Positions 28,460-36,549 of a DNA stretch of 64,000 nucleotides are shown here, piece after piece. The DNA is from Pseudomonas lurida (GTDB taxonomy: Bacteria > Pseudomonadota > Gammaproteobacteria > Pseudomonadales > Pseudomonadaceae): positions 45,186 to 109,185 of the forward strand of contig NZ_JAAMRE010000020.1 in NCBI RefSeq assembly GCF_013522705.1, read 5' to 3'. The notes beneath the pieces are model-generated. The model searched no databases and had not been told where the DNA came from. It saw only the letters and a program-made list of their open reading frames with translations. Positions within the stretch are counted from its first letter, which is position 1. Each line of letters begins with the position of its first letter. A program made the translations under genes and the position numbers.

Positions 28460-30196
28460 GTGATTGTTAGTCCCTGTAATGCACCAAAATTGTCTGCCAA
28501 ACGGTTACGAAACGCACTGGTGACGGGCTCTGCCCTGTTTTGCCTGTTCGGCGCGGGTCAACTGTGGGCATTCAGTCTGGATGATGTGTCGGCCAAGGCA
28601 AAAGAGCTGGCTGGGCAGAAATACGAAGCTCCGCGCAGCAATCTGCCGAACGAATTCCGCGAAATGAAGTTCGCGGACTACCAGAAGATTCGTTTCCGCA
28701 ATGAAAAAGCCGAGTGGGCCGATCAGAACACCCCGTTCAAGCTGTCCTTCTATCACCAGGGTATGCACTTCGATACACCGGTGAAAATCAACGAAGTGAC
28801 CGCTGACAGCGTCCAGGAAATCAAATACGACCCGTCGCGTTTTGACTTCGGCGACGTGAAATTTGACCCTAAAGCCACCGAACAGCTGGGTTATGCCGGT
28901 TTCCGTGTGCTGTACCCGATCAACAAGGGCGACAAGCAAGACGAAATCATGACCATGCTCGGCGCCAGCTACTTCCGCGTCGTGGGCAAGGATCAGGTGT
29001 ATGGCCTGTCCGCCCGCGGCATGGCGATCGACACCGCGCTGCCGTCCGGCGAAGAGTTCCCACGCTTCACCGAGTTCTGGATCGAGCGTCCTAAGCCGGG
29101 TGACAAGCACCTGGTGATCTTCGCCCTGTTGGACTCGCCACGCGCGACCGGCGCCTATCGCCTGACCCTGCGTCCGGGCACCGACACGGTGGTCGACGTC
29201 AAATCCCAGATGTACCTGCGCGACAAGGTCAGCAAGCTGGGCGTTGCCCCATTGACCAGCATGTTCCTGTTCGGCGCGAACCAGCCGTCCAAGGTGCTCA
29301 ACTACCGTCGCGAGCTGCATGATTCCAGCGGCCTGTCGATCCATGCCGGCAATGGCGAGTGGATCTGGCGTCCACTGAACAACCCTAAACACCTGTCGGT
29401 CAGCAACTTCAGCGTAGAAAACCCGCGTGGTTTCGGTCTGCTGCAACGTGGCCGCAACTTCAGCCACTACGAAGACCTGGACGATAACTACGACAAGCGT
29501 CCAAGCGCCTGGATCGAACCTGAAGGCGATTGGGGCAAAGGCTCCGTGGACCTGGTTGAGATCCCGACCGCCGACGAGACCAACGACAACATCGTTGCGT
29601 TCTGGAGCCCGGAAAAACTGCCGGAAGTCGGCCAGCCGCTCGACGTCGCCTACCGCCTGCACTGGACCCTCGACGACGCCGCGTTCCACTCGCCGGACAG
29701 CGCGTGGGTCAAGCAGACCCTGCGTTCGACCGGTGACGTGAAGCAATCCAACCTGATCCGTCAGCCCGATGGCAGCGTCGCGTACCTGGTGGACTTCGAA
29801 GGCCCGTCCCTGAAAAAACTGCTGCCGGATGCGCCCGTGCGCAGCCAGGTGAGCGTGGGTGACAACGCTGAACTGGTTGAAAACAGCGTGCGTTACAACG
29901 AGCACACCAAAGGCTGGCGCCTGACCCTGCGCATGAAGATCAAGGACGCGAGCAAGCCGACCGAAATGCGTGCTGCCCTGGTGCAGGACGTTGCTCCGGC
30001 CGAGCCTGAGCATGTGTCCACCCAGGTTCTCAAGGCCGACAAGGTCCTGGCCAAGCAACATGAGAAGCAGGCCAAAAAAGACGCCAAGGACAAGGAAGCC
30101 AAGCAGCCGGAAGCTGCCCCAGCCACACCGGAGCCGATCAAGACTGAAGAAGTCCTGACCGAAACCTGGAGCTATCAGTTGCCTGCCGATGAGTAA
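28460..30196 (+). CDS. opgG: Glucan biosynthesis protein G (periplasmic)
   Basis: Acts in the periplasm to branch or modify osmoregulated periplasmic glucans. 578 residues: signal peptide about 1-40 ending near GQLWAF, then the MdoG beta-sandwich catalytic region (FREMKFADYQKIRFR, FWIERPKPGDKHLVIFALLD, LLQRGRNFSHYEDLDDNY), with a Lys/Ala/Pro-rich segment near the C-terminus (about 530-565) that looks like a flexible linker. GTG 28460 chosen because GAGGG stands six bases upstream; the frame is open from 28433. The 267 bases before it hold the promoter, no other feature recognised. Confidence 0.94.
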   Translation: MIVSPCNAPKLSAKRLRNALVTGSALFCLFGAGQLWAFSLDDVSAKAKELAGQKYEAPRSNLPNEFREMKFADYQKIRFRNEKAEWADQNTPFKLSFYHQGMHFDTPVKINEVTADSVQEIKYDPSRFDFGDVKFDPKATEQLGYAGFRVLYPINKGDKQDEIMTMLGASYFRVVGKDQVYGLSARGMAIDTALPSGEEFPRFTEFWIERPKPGDKHLVIFALLDSPRATGAYRLTLRPGTDTVVDVKSQMYLRDKVSKLGVAPLTSMFLFGANQPSKVLNYRRELHDSSGLSIHAGNGEWIWRPLNNPKHLSVSNFSVENPRGFGLLQRGRNFSHYEDLDDNYDKRPSAWIEPEGDWGKGSVDLVEIPTADETNDNIVAFWSPEKLPEVGQPLDVAYRLHWTLDDAAFHSPDSAWVKQTLRSTGDVKQSNLIRQPDGSVAYLVDFEGPSLKKLLPDAPVRSQVSVGDNAELVENSVRYNEHTKGWRLTLRMKIKDASKPTEMRAALVQDVAPAEPEHVSTQVLKADKVLAKQHEKQAKKDAKDKEAKQPEAAPATPEPIKTEEVLTETWSYQLPADE

Positions 30197-32759
30197 TTCC
30201 CAAGCCCAGCCAGAGACTCTGTCCGAGTATCTGGCGCATCTCCCGATGACCCCAGAGCAGCGCGCCGAACTGGCGGGCTGCACCTCCTTCGCCGAACTGC
30301 ACGAGCGCCTGTCGTCCGCAACCTTCGACGCGCCGGTCGACGCCGCACAGGCGTCGGTTGGCCGCCGGTTGACGCTCAACACCGCCGAAGAGCTGCAGGA
30401 CGCGGAAATGCTTGCGGTCGACGCCGCCGGTCGCGTGTGCCTTAAGGCCACGCCGCCGATCCGTCGTACCCGCGTAGTGCCGGAGCCGTGGCGCACCAAT
30501 ATCCTGGTGCGCGGCTGGCGTCGCATCACCGGGCGCAGCAACCCGCCCAAGCCGCCGAAGGATGAACGCGTACTGCCGGCCGCGCGCTGGCGCACCGTCG
30601 GCTCGATCCGCCGCTACATCCTGCTGGTGCTGATGCTGGGCCAGACCATCGTGGCCGGCTGGTACATGAAAGGCATCATGCCGTACCAGGGCTGGTCGCT
30701 GGTCGACTTCGACGAAATCCGCAACCAGACCCTGCTGCAGACCGCGACCCAAGTTCTGCCCTACGCGCTGCAGACCAGCATCCTGATCATGTTCGGGATT
30801 TTGTTCTGCTGGGTGTCGGCCGGTTTCTGGACGGCGCTGATGGGCTTCCTCGAATTGCTCACCGGTCACGATAAATACCGGATCTCCGGTAAAAGTGCCG
30901 GTGACGAGCCGATTCCGAAAGACGCCCGTACCGCGCTGGTGATGCCGATCTGCAACGAAGACGTGCCCCGGGTATTCGCCGGTCTGCGCGCCACGTTCGA
31001 ATCGGTGGCCGCCACCGGTGACCTGGACCGCTTCGACTTCTTCGTGCTCAGCGACAGTAACGACGCCGACATCTGCATCGCCGAACAGCAGGCCTGGCTC
31101 GACGTGTGCCGCGAAGCCGGTGGCTTCGGCAAGATCTTCTATCGCCGTCGCCGTCGTCGCGTCAAACGCAAGAGCGGCAACCTCGACGACTTCTGCCGTC
31201 GTTGGGGCGGTGACTACAAGTACATGGTGGTGCTCGACGCCGACAGCGTCATGAGCGGCGAATGCCTGACCAGCCTGGTACGCCTGATGGAAGCCACGCC
31301 GGATGCCGGGATTATCCAGACTGCGCCACGTGCGTCGGGCATGGACACCCTGTATGCGCGCATGCAGCAGTTCGCCACCCGCGTGTACGGCCCGCTGTTC
31401 ACTGCCGGCCTGCACTTCTGGCAGCTGGGTGAATCCCACTACTGGGGTCACAACGCTATCATCCGCATGAAGCCGTTTATCGAGCACTGCGCCCTGGCGC
31501 CGTTGCCGGGTAAAGGTGCGTTCGCCGGGTCCATCCTGTCCCACGACTTCGTTGAAGCGGCGCTGATGCGCCGTGCCGGCTGGGGCGTGTGGATTGCCTA
31601 CGACCTGCCGGGCAGCTATGAAGAACTGCCGCCGAACCTGCTGGACGAACTCAAGCGTGACCGTCGCTGGTGCCACGGCAACCTGATGAACTTCCGTCTG
31701 TTCCTGGTTAAAGGCATGCACCCGGTACACCGTGCGGTGTTCCTGACCGGCGTGATGTCCTACCTGTCGGCGCCGTTGTGGTTCCTGTTCCTGGTGCTGT
31801 CCACCGCGCTGCTGGCGGTAAACACCCTGATGGAGCCGCAGTACTTCATGGCGCCACGCCAGCTTTACCCGCTGTGGCCGCAATGGCATCCGGACAAGGC
31901 GGTGGCGCTGTTCTCCACCACCATCGTGCTGCTGTTCCTGCCTAAACTGCTGAGCATCATCCTGATCTGGGCCAAGGGCGCGAAAGAGTTCGGCGGCAAG
32001 TTCAAGGTCACGATGTCGATGCTGCTGGAGATGCTGTTCTCCATGCTGCTGGCGCCGGTGCGGATGATTTTCCACACCCGTTTCGTGCTCGCCGCCTTCC
32101 TCGGCTGGGCCGCGACCTGGAATTCGCCCAAGCGGGATGACGACTCCACCACGTGGGGCGAGGCGTTCAAACGCCACGGCACGCAAACCTTGCTGGGCTT
32201 CCTGTGGGCCTTGCTGGTGGTGTGGTTGAACCCAAGCTTCCTGTGGTGGCTGGTGCCGATCGTCGGTTCGCTGATGTTGTCGATTCCGGTGTCGGTGATC
32301 TCCAGCCGGGTGAACCTGGGCATCAAGTCCCGCGATGAGAGCCTGTTCCTCATTCCTGAGGAATACAATCCGCCGCAGGCGCTGTTGTCGACCGACAAGT
32401 ACACCCACGAGAACCGTTGGCACGCGCTGCACGACGGCTTCGTGCGCTCGGTGGTCGACCCGCAGCAGAATGCCCTGGCCTGTGCACTGGCGACGTCGCG
32501 TCACGGCCAGGCCGAGCCGATCGAGTACCTGCGTGCCGAACGGGTTCGTCATGCCTTGAAGGTCGGTCCCGCCGGCCTCAACAATGCCGAACGCGTGGCT
32601 TTGCTCAGCGACCCGGTGGCCCTGGCTCGCCTGCACGAGCAGGTCTGGAGCGAAGGGCATCCCGAGTGGCTCGCCGCCTGGCGTGACTCGATCAAGGCCG
32701 ACCCTCACGCGCCGTTGCTGCCGTTGCAACCGCAGTCGTCCCAGGCCCAACCAGCCTGA
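30189..32759 (+). CDS. opgH: Glucan glucosyltransferase H (membrane)
   Basis: Inner-membrane GT2-family enzyme that polymerises glucose from UDP-glucose for periplasmic glucans. 856 residues: two N-terminal transmembrane helices, a cytosolic GT2 domain with VVLDADSVMSG and the acceptor motif RRWCHGNL, then several C-terminal helices. It overlaps opgG by eight bases. Family length and order opgG-opgH are standard. Confidence 0.96.
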   Translation: MSNSQAQPETLSEYLAHLPMTPEQRAELAGCTSFAELHERLSSATFDAPVDAAQASVGRRLTLNTAEELQDAEMLAVDAAGRVCLKATPPIRRTRVVPEPWRTNILVRGWRRITGRSNPPKPPKDERVLPAARWRTVGSIRRYILLVLMLGQTIVAGWYMKGIMPYQGWSLVDFDEIRNQTLLQTATQVLPYALQTSILIMFGILFCWVSAGFWTALMGFLELLTGHDKYRISGKSAGDEPIPKDARTALVMPICNEDVPRVFAGLRATFESVAATGDLDRFDFFVLSDSNDADICIAEQQAWLDVCREAGGFGKIFYRRRRRRVKRKSGNLDDFCRRWGGDYKYMVVLDADSVMSGECLTSLVRLMEATPDAGIIQTAPRASGMDTLYARMQQFATRVYGPLFTAGLHFWQLGESHYWGHNAIIRMKPFIEHCALAPLPGKGAFAGSILSHDFVEAALMRRAGWGVWIAYDLPGSYEELPPNLLDELKRDRRWCHGNLMNFRLFLVKGMHPVHRAVFLTGVMSYLSAPLWFLFLVLSTALLAVNTLMEPQYFMAPRQLYPLWPQWHPDKAVALFSTTIVLLFLPKLLSIILIWAKGAKEFGGKFKVTMSMLLEMLFSMLLAPVRMIFHTRFVLAAFLGWAATWNSPKRDDDSTTWGEAFKRHGTQTLLGFLWALLVVWLNPSFLWWLVPIVGSLMLSIPVSVISSRVNLGIKSRDESLFLIPEEYNPPQALLSTDKYTHENRWHALHDGFVRSVVDPQQNALACALATSRHGQAEPIEYLRAERVRHALKVGPAGLNNAERVALLSDPVALARLHEQVWSEGHPEWLAAWRDSIKADPHAPLLPLQPQSSQAQPA

Positions 32760-32764
32760 TTCAG

Positions 32765-32793
32765 ACACCCCCGAGGGCTCACCTCGGGGGTGT
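32765..32793 (+). terminator. Hairpin terminator of opgGH
   Basis: ACACCCCCGAGG (32765-32776) pairs with CCTCGGGGGTGT (32782-32793) around a five-base loop; only a short T-stretch follows, so efficiency is uncertain. Confidence 0.7.
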
Positions 32794-32884
32794 TACAAGC
32801 GCAGTTCCTACAGCGCTCACCGCCTGCCTCTTATCGCCGTAACCTCTTGTTATTTCGAAACAAAATACCCGGTTCCAGGGCGTA

Positions 32885-32911
32885 TTGACGTGCCCGTGAG
32901 TAGGTTAGGAT
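32885..32911 (+). promoter_or_regulatory. Candidate sigma-70 promoter of the first binding-protein gene
   Basis: TTGACG (32885-32890) and TAGGAT (32906-32911) are separated by 15 bases, slightly short. The segment GAGTAGGTTAGGATCGC recurs with one change before the paralogous gene at 33910, which supports a regulatory role. Confidence 0.5.
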
Positions 32912-32945
32912 CGCCCCCAAATTCGACTCGGCCACAGGGGGATTC

Positions 32946-33746
32946 ATGATCAAAAGGTACTGTTCGGCGTTGCTGATGGGGGCTGTCGCGTTGATTCACA
33001 ACGGCGTGACGCAGGCGGGCGCCATTGACGATGCTGTGCGGCGGGGCGTGCTGAAAGTAGGCACTACGCCCACCTACATTCCTTTTGAAATGACCGATAA
33101 GCAGGGCCGCATCGTCGGTTTTGAAATCGACCTGCTCAAGGAAATGAGTCAAGCCATGGGCGTCGAGCTTGAGCTGGTCGCCGTGCCGTATACCGAGCTG
33201 TTGCCGGGGCTGCTGGCGAAAAAATTCGACATCATCGGCAGCGGCATGACCGTCACCCAGGAGCGCAACCTGAAGCTCAACTTCAGCGACTCCTTCATCG
33301 TGGTCGGCCAGACCGTGCTGCTGCACCCAAGCCTGGCCGGCAAAGTCACCAGCGTGGAAGATCTGGACGATGCCGGTTACCGCATCGCTGTCACCGAAGG
33401 CACCACCGGCGAAGTCGCGGCGAAACGCTTCCTGGCAGCGGCCCGATTGAGCAGCTTTGCTTCCCCGGAGGAGGGCGTGCGCCAAGTCGTCAACGGAAAC
33501 GCCGATGCGTTTATCCACGACGCGCCCTACAACCTGATCGCCCTGAGCCGGATGCAAAACAGCCGGTTATTGCTGCTGGAGCAGCCGTTCACCTTTGAGC
33601 CCTTGGCCTTCGGCTTGAAAAAAGGCGATTTCGACAGCCTCAACTGGATCAACCACTTTCTCAATCAAGTGGCCCAGGACGGCACCTACGATCGCCTGCA
33701 TGACAAGTGGTTCAAGGACACGGGCTGGCTGGTGGGCGTCGACTGA
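32946..33746 (+). CDS. Amino acid ABC transporter substrate-binding protein, copy 1
   Basis: 266 residues, family 3 periplasmic binding protein with a signal peptide (about 1-24). Characteristic lines are RGVLKVGTTPTYIPFEMTD, IIGSGMTVTQERNLKLNFSD and EPLAFGLKKGDF. It is a close paralogue of the next gene, about half identical by eye, and lacks part of its lysine-rich middle. Ligand unknown; polar or acidic amino acid likely by family. AGGGGGA stands before ATG 32946. Confidence 0.9.
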   Translation: MIKRYCSALLMGAVALIHNGVTQAGAIDDAVRRGVLKVGTTPTYIPFEMTDKQGRIVGFEIDLLKEMSQAMGVELELVAVPYTELLPGLLAKKFDIIGSGMTVTQERNLKLNFSDSFIVVGQTVLLHPSLAGKVTSVEDLDDAGYRIAVTEGTTGEVAAKRFLAAARLSSFASPEEGVRQVVNGNADAFIHDAPYNLIALSRMQNSRLLLLEQPFTFEPLAFGLKKGDFDSLNWINHFLNQVAQDGTYDRLHDKWFKDTGWLVGVD

Positions 33747-33818
33747 CCGCTGAGGGTTTGCACATCGGTGTCTTGCAGGTATTCCGACAAGCGCCGACAA
33801 CAATTGCCTGTGAAACCT

Positions 33819-33846
33819 TTGTGACAGGCGGCGAGTGGGTTAGGAT
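33819..33846 (+). promoter_or_regulatory. Candidate promoter of the second binding-protein gene
   Basis: TTGTGA (33819-33824) and TAGGAT (33841-33846), spacer 16. The GAGTGGGTTAGGATCGC around the -10 is a near copy of the segment upstream of copy 1, so the promoter appears duplicated with the gene. Confidence 0.5.
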
Positions 33847-33909
33847 CGCACCCCGAAATGGTGCAGCCCTTTTGCGCGCCGACCTTATAAGAATGGTTCA
33901 GGGGACTTG

Positions 33910-34710
33910 ATGATGAAAAAGTATCTTTCGATGCTGCTGCTGGGCGTCACCGCACTGGTTGCCGCCCATGCGGCCCAGGCCGGCGCCATCGACGATGCGG
34001 TCAAGCGCGGCACGTTGAAAGTGGGCATGGACCCGACGTATATGCCGTTCGAAATGACGGACAAGCGCGGCGAGATCATTGGCTTCGAAGTCGACATCCT
34101 CAAGGCCCTGGCCAAGTCCATGGGCGTCAAGCTGGAGCTGGTCTCCACCGGCTACGACGGCATCATCCCGGCCTTCCTGACCGGCAAGTTCGACATGATC
34201 GGCAGCGGCATGACCCTGACCCAGGAGCGCAACCTGCGCCTCAACTTCAGCGAACCGTTCATCGTGGTCGGCCAGACCCTGCTGATTCGCAAGGACCTGG
34301 AAGGCACCATCAAGTCCTACAAAGACCTGAACGACGAGAAATACCGCCTGACCTCCAAGCTCGGCACCACCGGGGAAATGGTCGCCAAAAAGCTGATCGC
34401 CAAGGCCAAGTACCATGGCTACGACAACGAGCAGGAAGGCGTGCTGGACGTGGTCAACGGCAAGGCCGATGCCTTTGTGTATGACGCTCCATATAACGTG
34501 GTGGCCGAGAAGAAAGTCGGCAATGGCAAGCTGGTGTTCCTGGAAGAACCCTTCACCTTCGAGCCTCTGGCATTTGGTTTAAAGAAAGGCGACTACGACA
34601 GCATCAACTACATCAACAACTTCCTGCACCAGATCAGGAACGACGGCACCTACGATCGCATCCATGACAAGTGGTTCAAGAGCTCCGAGTGGCTCAAGGA
34701 CATGGAATAA
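33910..34710 (+). CDS. Amino acid ABC transporter substrate-binding protein, copy 2
   Basis: 266 residues, signal peptide ending near HAAQA, family 3 binding-protein domain: RGTLKVGMDPTYMPFEMTD, MIGSGMTLTQERNLRLNFSE, LVFLEEPFTFEPLAFGLKKG. It is the copy directly upstream of the permease and ATPase genes, so it is the probable main ligand receptor of this importer. ATG 33910 or 33913 fit GGGGA upstream; the TTG at 33907 is unlikely. Confidence 0.92.
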   Translation: MMKKYLSMLLLGVTALVAAHAAQAGAIDDAVKRGTLKVGMDPTYMPFEMTDKRGEIIGFEVDILKALAKSMGVKLELVSTGYDGIIPAFLTGKFDMIGSGMTLTQERNLRLNFSEPFIVVGQTLLIRKDLEGTIKSYKDLNDEKYRLTSKLGTTGEMVAKKLIAKAKYHGYDNEQEGVLDVVNGKADAFVYDAPYNVVAEKKVGNGKLVFLEEPFTFEPLAFGLKKGDYDSINYINNFLHQIRNDGTYDRIHDKWFKSSEWLKDME

Positions 34711-34734
34711 GGTCTGACTGAACACCGCGTAGCG

Positions 34735-34816
34735 CCCATCGCGGGCAAGCCCGCTCCCACCGTCGACAGTTGGAACTCGGTCAAGTTGTGGGAGTGGGGC
34801 TTGCCCACGATGGCGG
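34735..34816. repeat. REPIN between binding-protein and permease genes
   Basis: Inverted REP pair of a slightly different subtype: CATCGCGGGCAAGCCCGCTC (from 34738) and GTGGGAGTGGGGCTTGCCCA (34788-34807), then CGATGGCGG. It occupies most of the 137-base gap and could lower permease expression relative to the binding protein. Confidence 0.85.
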
Positions 34817-34847
34817 CCTGCCAGGCAACACACATCCGGAAAGTGAA

Positions 34848-35807
34848 ATGAAACAGAAAAAAGCCCAATGGCCCTGGCACCTGCTGACCGTGGTCGTGCT
34901 GGTCGGCCTGGCGGGCGCCCTGTACTACGCCACCTCGCTGATGTCCTACGAATGGCGCTGGAACCGCGTGCCGCAGTACTTCGCTTATCAGGCCGAGCAA
35001 GCCGAGCGTGCAGCGGACATCTCCACCGTCATCGAGCTGGTCCGCAAAGGCGACGTGGCCGAAGTGACCCTGCGCAATGACGCAGGCGCCGAGCAAAAGG
35101 TGACGGTCGCCGACAATAGCCTGCACGTGGCCCGTGGTGACGATGTCGCCGAAGGCGATGTCATTGGCGTAAACCGGCATTGGGCATTGGGCCCGCTGAT
35201 GTGGGGCTTGTGGACCACGCTGTGGCTGTCGGTGGTGTCCGGCATTCTCGGGCTGGCGATTGGCCTGGCGACCGGTCTGTGCCGCTTGTCCAGCAACCCG
35301 ACCCTGCGTGACCTGTCGACGCTCTACGTCGAGTTGGTGCGCGGCACGCCGCTGCTGGTACAGATTTTCATTTTCTATTTCTTTATCGGCACGGTGCTCA
35401 ACCTGTCCCGCGAGTTTGCCGGGATCGCCGCACTGTCGCTGTTCACCGGGGCCTATGTGGCGGAAATCGTGCGCGCCGGCGTGCAGTCCATCACCCGTGG
35501 CCAGGACGAAGCCGCACGCTCCCTGGGCCTGAGTGCCAGCCAGTCGATGCGCCACGTTGTGTTGCCGCAGGCGTTCAAGCGCGTGCTGCCGCCGCTGGCC
35601 GGGCAATTTATCAGCCTGGTGAAGGACACCTCGCTGGTGTCGGTAATCGCCATCACCGAACTGCTCAAGAGCGGCCGCGAAGTGATCACCACCTCGTTCT
35701 CGCCGTTCGAAATCCTGTTCTGCGTCGCAGGGTTGTACCTGCTGATCAACCTGCCGCTGTCGAAAATGGCCAGCCGGCTTGAGCGGAGGCTCGCGCAAAG
35801 TGATTGA
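34848..35807 (+). CDS. Amino acid ABC transporter permease with periplasmic insert
   Basis: 319 residues of the HisM/GltK type. A first helix (about 10-29) is followed by an 80-residue non-membrane stretch containing EVTLRNDAGAEQKVTV, after which the usual permease core begins (GPLMWGLWTTLWLSVVSG). The EAA loop is GQDEAARSLGLSASQSMRHV. Ordinary family members are about 220-250 residues, so the insert is extra. It is the only permease gene here, so it probably works as a homodimer. ATG 34848 chosen; the frame opens earlier at 34770 inside the REPIN. Confidence 0.9.
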   Translation: MKQKKAQWPWHLLTVVVLVGLAGALYYATSLMSYEWRWNRVPQYFAYQAEQAERAADISTVIELVRKGDVAEVTLRNDAGAEQKVTVADNSLHVARGDDVAEGDVIGVNRHWALGPLMWGLWTTLWLSVVSGILGLAIGLATGLCRLSSNPTLRDLSTLYVELVRGTPLLVQIFIFYFFIGTVLNLSREFAGIAALSLFTGAYVAEIVRAGVQSITRGQDEAARSLGLSASQSMRHVVLPQAFKRVLPPLAGQFISLVKDTSLVSVIAITELLKSGREVITTSFSPFEILFCVAGLYLLINLPLSKMASRLERRLAQSD

Positions 35808-36534
35808 AGTCCGCGATCTGGTAAAAGTCTTCGACACCCGTGGCCAGGTGGTGCGCGCGGTGGATAACGTCACCACCCAGGTGGCCAGGGGCGAAGTGCT
35901 GGTGGTAATCGGCCCGTCCGGCTCCGGCAAATCGACGTTCCTGCGCTGCCTCAATGGCCTGGAAGAATTCGACTCGGGCTCGGTGAGCATCGACGGCCTG
36001 CAACTGGCCGATCCGAAAACCGATGTGAATGCCTACCGCCGTGAAGTCGGTATGGTGTTCCAGCATTTCAACCTGTTCCCCCACATGACAGTGCTGGAGA
36101 ACCTGTGCCTGGCGCAGAAGGTCGTGCGCAAGCGCGGCAAGCAAGAGCGCGAGGCCAAGGCCCTGGCGCTGCTGGAGAAGGTTGGTATTGCGCAAAAAGC
36201 CAATGAGTTTCCGTCCCGTTTGTCCGGCGGCCAGCAGCAGCGCGTCGCCATCGCCCGTGCGCTGGCGATGGAACCCAAGGTCATGCTGTTCGACGAGCCC
36301 ACGTCGGCGCTCGACCCGGAGATGGTCGGCGAAGTACTCGACGTGATGAAAACCCTGGCCCTGGAAGGCATGACCATGGTCTGCGTCACCCACGAAATGG
36401 GCTTTGCCCGCGAAGTGGCCGACCGGGTGCTGTTTTTCGACCACGGCAAGTTGCTGGAAGACGCGGCGCCGGCGGAGTTTTTCGAGGCGCCCAAAGACCC
36501 TCGCGCCCAAGCGTTCCTGCGTCAGGTTCTGTAG
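35800..36534 (+). CDS. Amino acid ABC transporter ATPase (GlnQ type)
   Basis: 244 residues. Walker A GPSGSGKST, Q-loop VFQHFNLFPHMTVLEN, signature LSGGQQQRVAIARAL, Walker B VMLFDEPTSALDPEM, H-loop VTHEMGFAREVADR. GTG 35800 was chosen over TTG 35779: GGAGG at 35785-35789 fits it, and the N-terminus then matches related ATPases. It overlaps the permease by eight bases. Confidence 0.94.
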   Translation: MIEVRDLVKVFDTRGQVVRAVDNVTTQVARGEVLVVIGPSGSGKSTFLRCLNGLEEFDSGSVSIDGLQLADPKTDVNAYRREVGMVFQHFNLFPHMTVLENLCLAQKVVRKRGKQEREAKALALLEKVGIAQKANEFPSRLSGGQQQRVAIARALAMEPKVMLFDEPTSALDPEMVGEVLDVMKTLALEGMTMVCVTHEMGFAREVADRVLFFDHGKLLEDAAPAEFFEAPKDPRAQAFLRQVL

Positions 36535-36549
36535 TGCTGTCAGGCCGGT

